DNA of 5,890 bases from Flavobacteriia bacterium (GTDB lineage: Bacteria > Bacteroidota > Bacteroidia > Flavobacteriales > Flavobacteriaceae). Shown here in pieces: positions 4,622 through 5,890 of this stretch (position 1 is its first letter; each line of letters starts with the position of its first letter). A program made the translations under genes and the position numbers. The notes beneath the pieces are model-generated. The model saw only the letters and a list, made by a program, of their open reading frames with translations. It was not told the origin of the DNA and did no database searches. The DNA is taken from assembly GCA_018500075.1 (NCBI GenBank), contig JAHBAN010000035.1, positions 1 to 5,890 on the forward strand, read 5' to 3'.

Positions 4622-5890
4622 ATGAGCAGAATTGTTTTTCTCGACGGGATTTTGAGGCTGCGCCTTTCGCGTTTTGTGCTTGTGCTGGCGCTGCTCAATC
4701 TTGTGCTGTTTCAAAAGCCGCTATTGTCCTTTGTGCTCTCGGTTTCTTCTTTTCCGGATGCGACGGGCTGGCTTCAGATTCTGTCTGTGCAGGTGGTGCA
4801 GATCTGCCTGTTTGCAGGGGTGCTGTTTTTGCTGTCGGTGCTTTCGGTCCGGCTGATGAAGCTTTTTGTGGCACTGGTGTTTGTGGTAAATGCGGCGGCG
4901 CTTTACTTTGTCTTGGCCTATAATATCGAGATAGACCGCTCGATGATTGCCAATGTGCTGAACACCGATACAGGCGAAGCCGCGGGGCTTTGGCATTGGT
5001 CGATTCTGCCCTATCTGTCGGGGTTGGGGCTTCTGCCGGCGTGGTTTGTTTGGCGTATCCAGATTCAGGCACCCAAGCGGTTTTTGCGGCTGCTGGCGGC
5101 CCTTGGGAGCTTCGGGCTTCTGGTGGCCTGGCTTTTGGTCACGTCAACAACCTGGCTTTGGTATGATCAGCATGCCTCGCGGATGGGCAGCAAAATCCTG
5201 CCATGGTCTTATGTGGTCAACACCGCGCGCCACTATAACAAGCGCTATCTGAACGAGCGTGTGCAAGTGCTATTGCCGCCCGCACGCTTTGCCGAGGCCG
5301 TCCCCGAGCGCAAGCAGATTGTCGTTTTGGTGATTGGGGAGGCCGCGCGGGCTGCGAATTTTACGCTTTATGGCTATGGCCGCGAGACCAATACATACAC
5401 AAAAGACACCACGCTATTTGCCCTGCCCGTTGGGCAGTCTTGCACGACCAATACGATCGGATCGACCGCCTGTATCCTCACGCCCGAGGGGCGCAAGGCG
5501 TCTTCGCATACGCTCTCTGAGCCTTTGCCAAGCTATCTGACCCGCCAAGGCATTGAAACGATCTACCACAGCAACAATTCCGGCCCCCCGCCGATCACGG
5601 CCACGGTGCAAGAGCGGGCCGCCGATATCGCGGCGCGCTGCACCGGCGCGGATTGTCCGACGGGCGACGCAGCGCTCAACTGGGGCTTGGGTGATATGTT
5701 GGAGCGCTCGCAGGCGCAGCGGATTTTTGTGACGCTGCATCAAACCGGCAGTCATGGCCCGGCGTATTTTAGCAAATATCCAGAGGCTTTTGCGCGGTTT
5801 ACCCCCGAATGCAAGACGGTTCAGGTTGCAAAATGCACGCAAGAAGAGCTTCTCAATGCCTATGACAATTCAATCCTGTACACGGATTAT
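4622..5890 (+). CDS. eptA: Lipid A phosphoethanolamine transferase, EptA/MCR type, 3' partial
   Basis: The enzyme moves phosphoethanolamine from phosphatidylethanolamine to lipid A at the periplasmic face of the inner membrane. That lowers surface negative charge and, in known members, sensitivity to polymyxins. The 423 residues present are about four fifths of a typical 540-residue member; the 3' end lies outside the window. Five hydrophobic segments (about 17-40, 52-74, 78-100, 126-146, 155-175) match the family's membrane domain. The soluble domain starts with VVLVIGEAARAANF, where E240 matches the zinc-binding Glu of MCR-1. In SCTTNTIGSTAC (273-284), T278 aligns with the nucleophile Thr285. 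H378 in HQTGSHGPAYF matches His395. Three Cys pairs (274/284, 340/345, 397/405) match the three family disulfides. The final Asp-His zinc ligands are beyond the edge. The ATG has AGAGAGG four bases upstream. It is divergent from the pilin-like operon. The exact acceptor (lipid A or another glycolipid) is inferred from similarity to EptA and MCR-1. Confidence 0.93.
   Translation, partial: MSRIVFLDGILRLRLSRFVLVLALLNLVLFQKPLLSFVLSVSSFPDATGWLQILSVQVVQICLFAGVLFLLSVLSVRLMKLFVALVFVVNAAALYFVLAYNIEIDRSMIANVLNTDTGEAAGLWHWSILPYLSGLGLLPAWFVWRIQIQAPKRFLRLLAALGSFGLLVAWLLVTSTTWLWYDQHASRMGSKILPWSYVVNTARHYNKRYLNERVQVLLPPARFAEAVPERKQIVVLVIGEAARAANFTLYGYGRETNTYTKDTTLFALPVGQSCTTNTIGSTACILTPEGRKASSHTLSEPLPSYLTRQGIETIYHSNNSGPPPITATVQERAADIAARCTGADCPTGDAALNWGLGDMLERSQAQRIFVTLHQTGSHGPAYFSKYPEAFARFTPECKTVQVAKCTQEELLNAYDNSILYTDY

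Noticed and set aside
4490..4714. Minus-strand open frame of 74 codons across the intergenic region and the transferase start
   Set aside because: It overlaps the start of a well-supported gene on the other strand, has no family features, and its sequence is what high-GC antisense frames usually give.
5342..5344. Apparent loss of the catalytic Thr in GEAAR compared with GETAR in MCR-1
   Set aside because: In MCR-1 the Glu of this motif (Glu246) is the zinc ligand, while the nucleophile Thr285 lies 39 residues later in the Cys-flanked segment. That Thr is present here as T278, so the enzyme is not obviously dead.

Overview
This window looks like one end of a draft-assembly contig from a marine-type alphaproteobacterium, most likely a Rhodobacteraceae (Roseobacter-group) member. 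The reasons are the moderately high GC, the DUF4214 protein with a degenerate RTX-like tail, the DUF2793 protein and the overall codon usage. This placement comes from recognising families by eye, not from a search. Bases 1-19 are identical to the Tn5/Nextera mosaic-end adapter, so genomic sequence begins at about base 20. The last gene runs off the other edge.

Layout. (1) Bases 20-1132, plus strand: 3' part of a secreted repeat protein, with two tandem DUF4214 modules and a short RTX-like C-terminus typical of type I secretion substrates. (2) Bases 1161-1208: a long GC-rich hairpin between convergent genes, probably a shared terminator. (3) Bases 1219-2205, minus strand: a DUF2793 protein with a phage tail-like middle section. 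(4) Bases 2335-4439, minus strand: four overlapping genes. In transcription order these are a pilin-like secreted protein, a single-domain PapD-like chaperone candidate, a small secreted protein with a conserved-looking Cys pair and a C-terminal helix, and a LysR-family regulator. Overlaps are 13, 83 and 1 nt. (5) Bases 4440-4621: divergent intergenic region with nested inverted repeats. (6) Bases 4622-5890, plus strand: a lipid A phosphoethanolamine transferase of the EptA/MCR type, cut off after 423 residues.

The most interesting part is the four-gene minus-strand unit. It pairs a candidate subunit with a one-domain chaperone-like protein, but the window holds no usher and the chaperone lacks the second Ig-like domain. 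The third protein does not belong to a family I can name. The LysR start codon overlaps the stop of the third gene, so the regulator may be translated together with the exported proteins. The divergent promoter region shared with the EptA-type enzyme is a plausible target of that regulator, which would link a surface structure to lipid A modification; that link is inference only. I saw no tRNA, rRNA, CRISPR array or insertion sequence.
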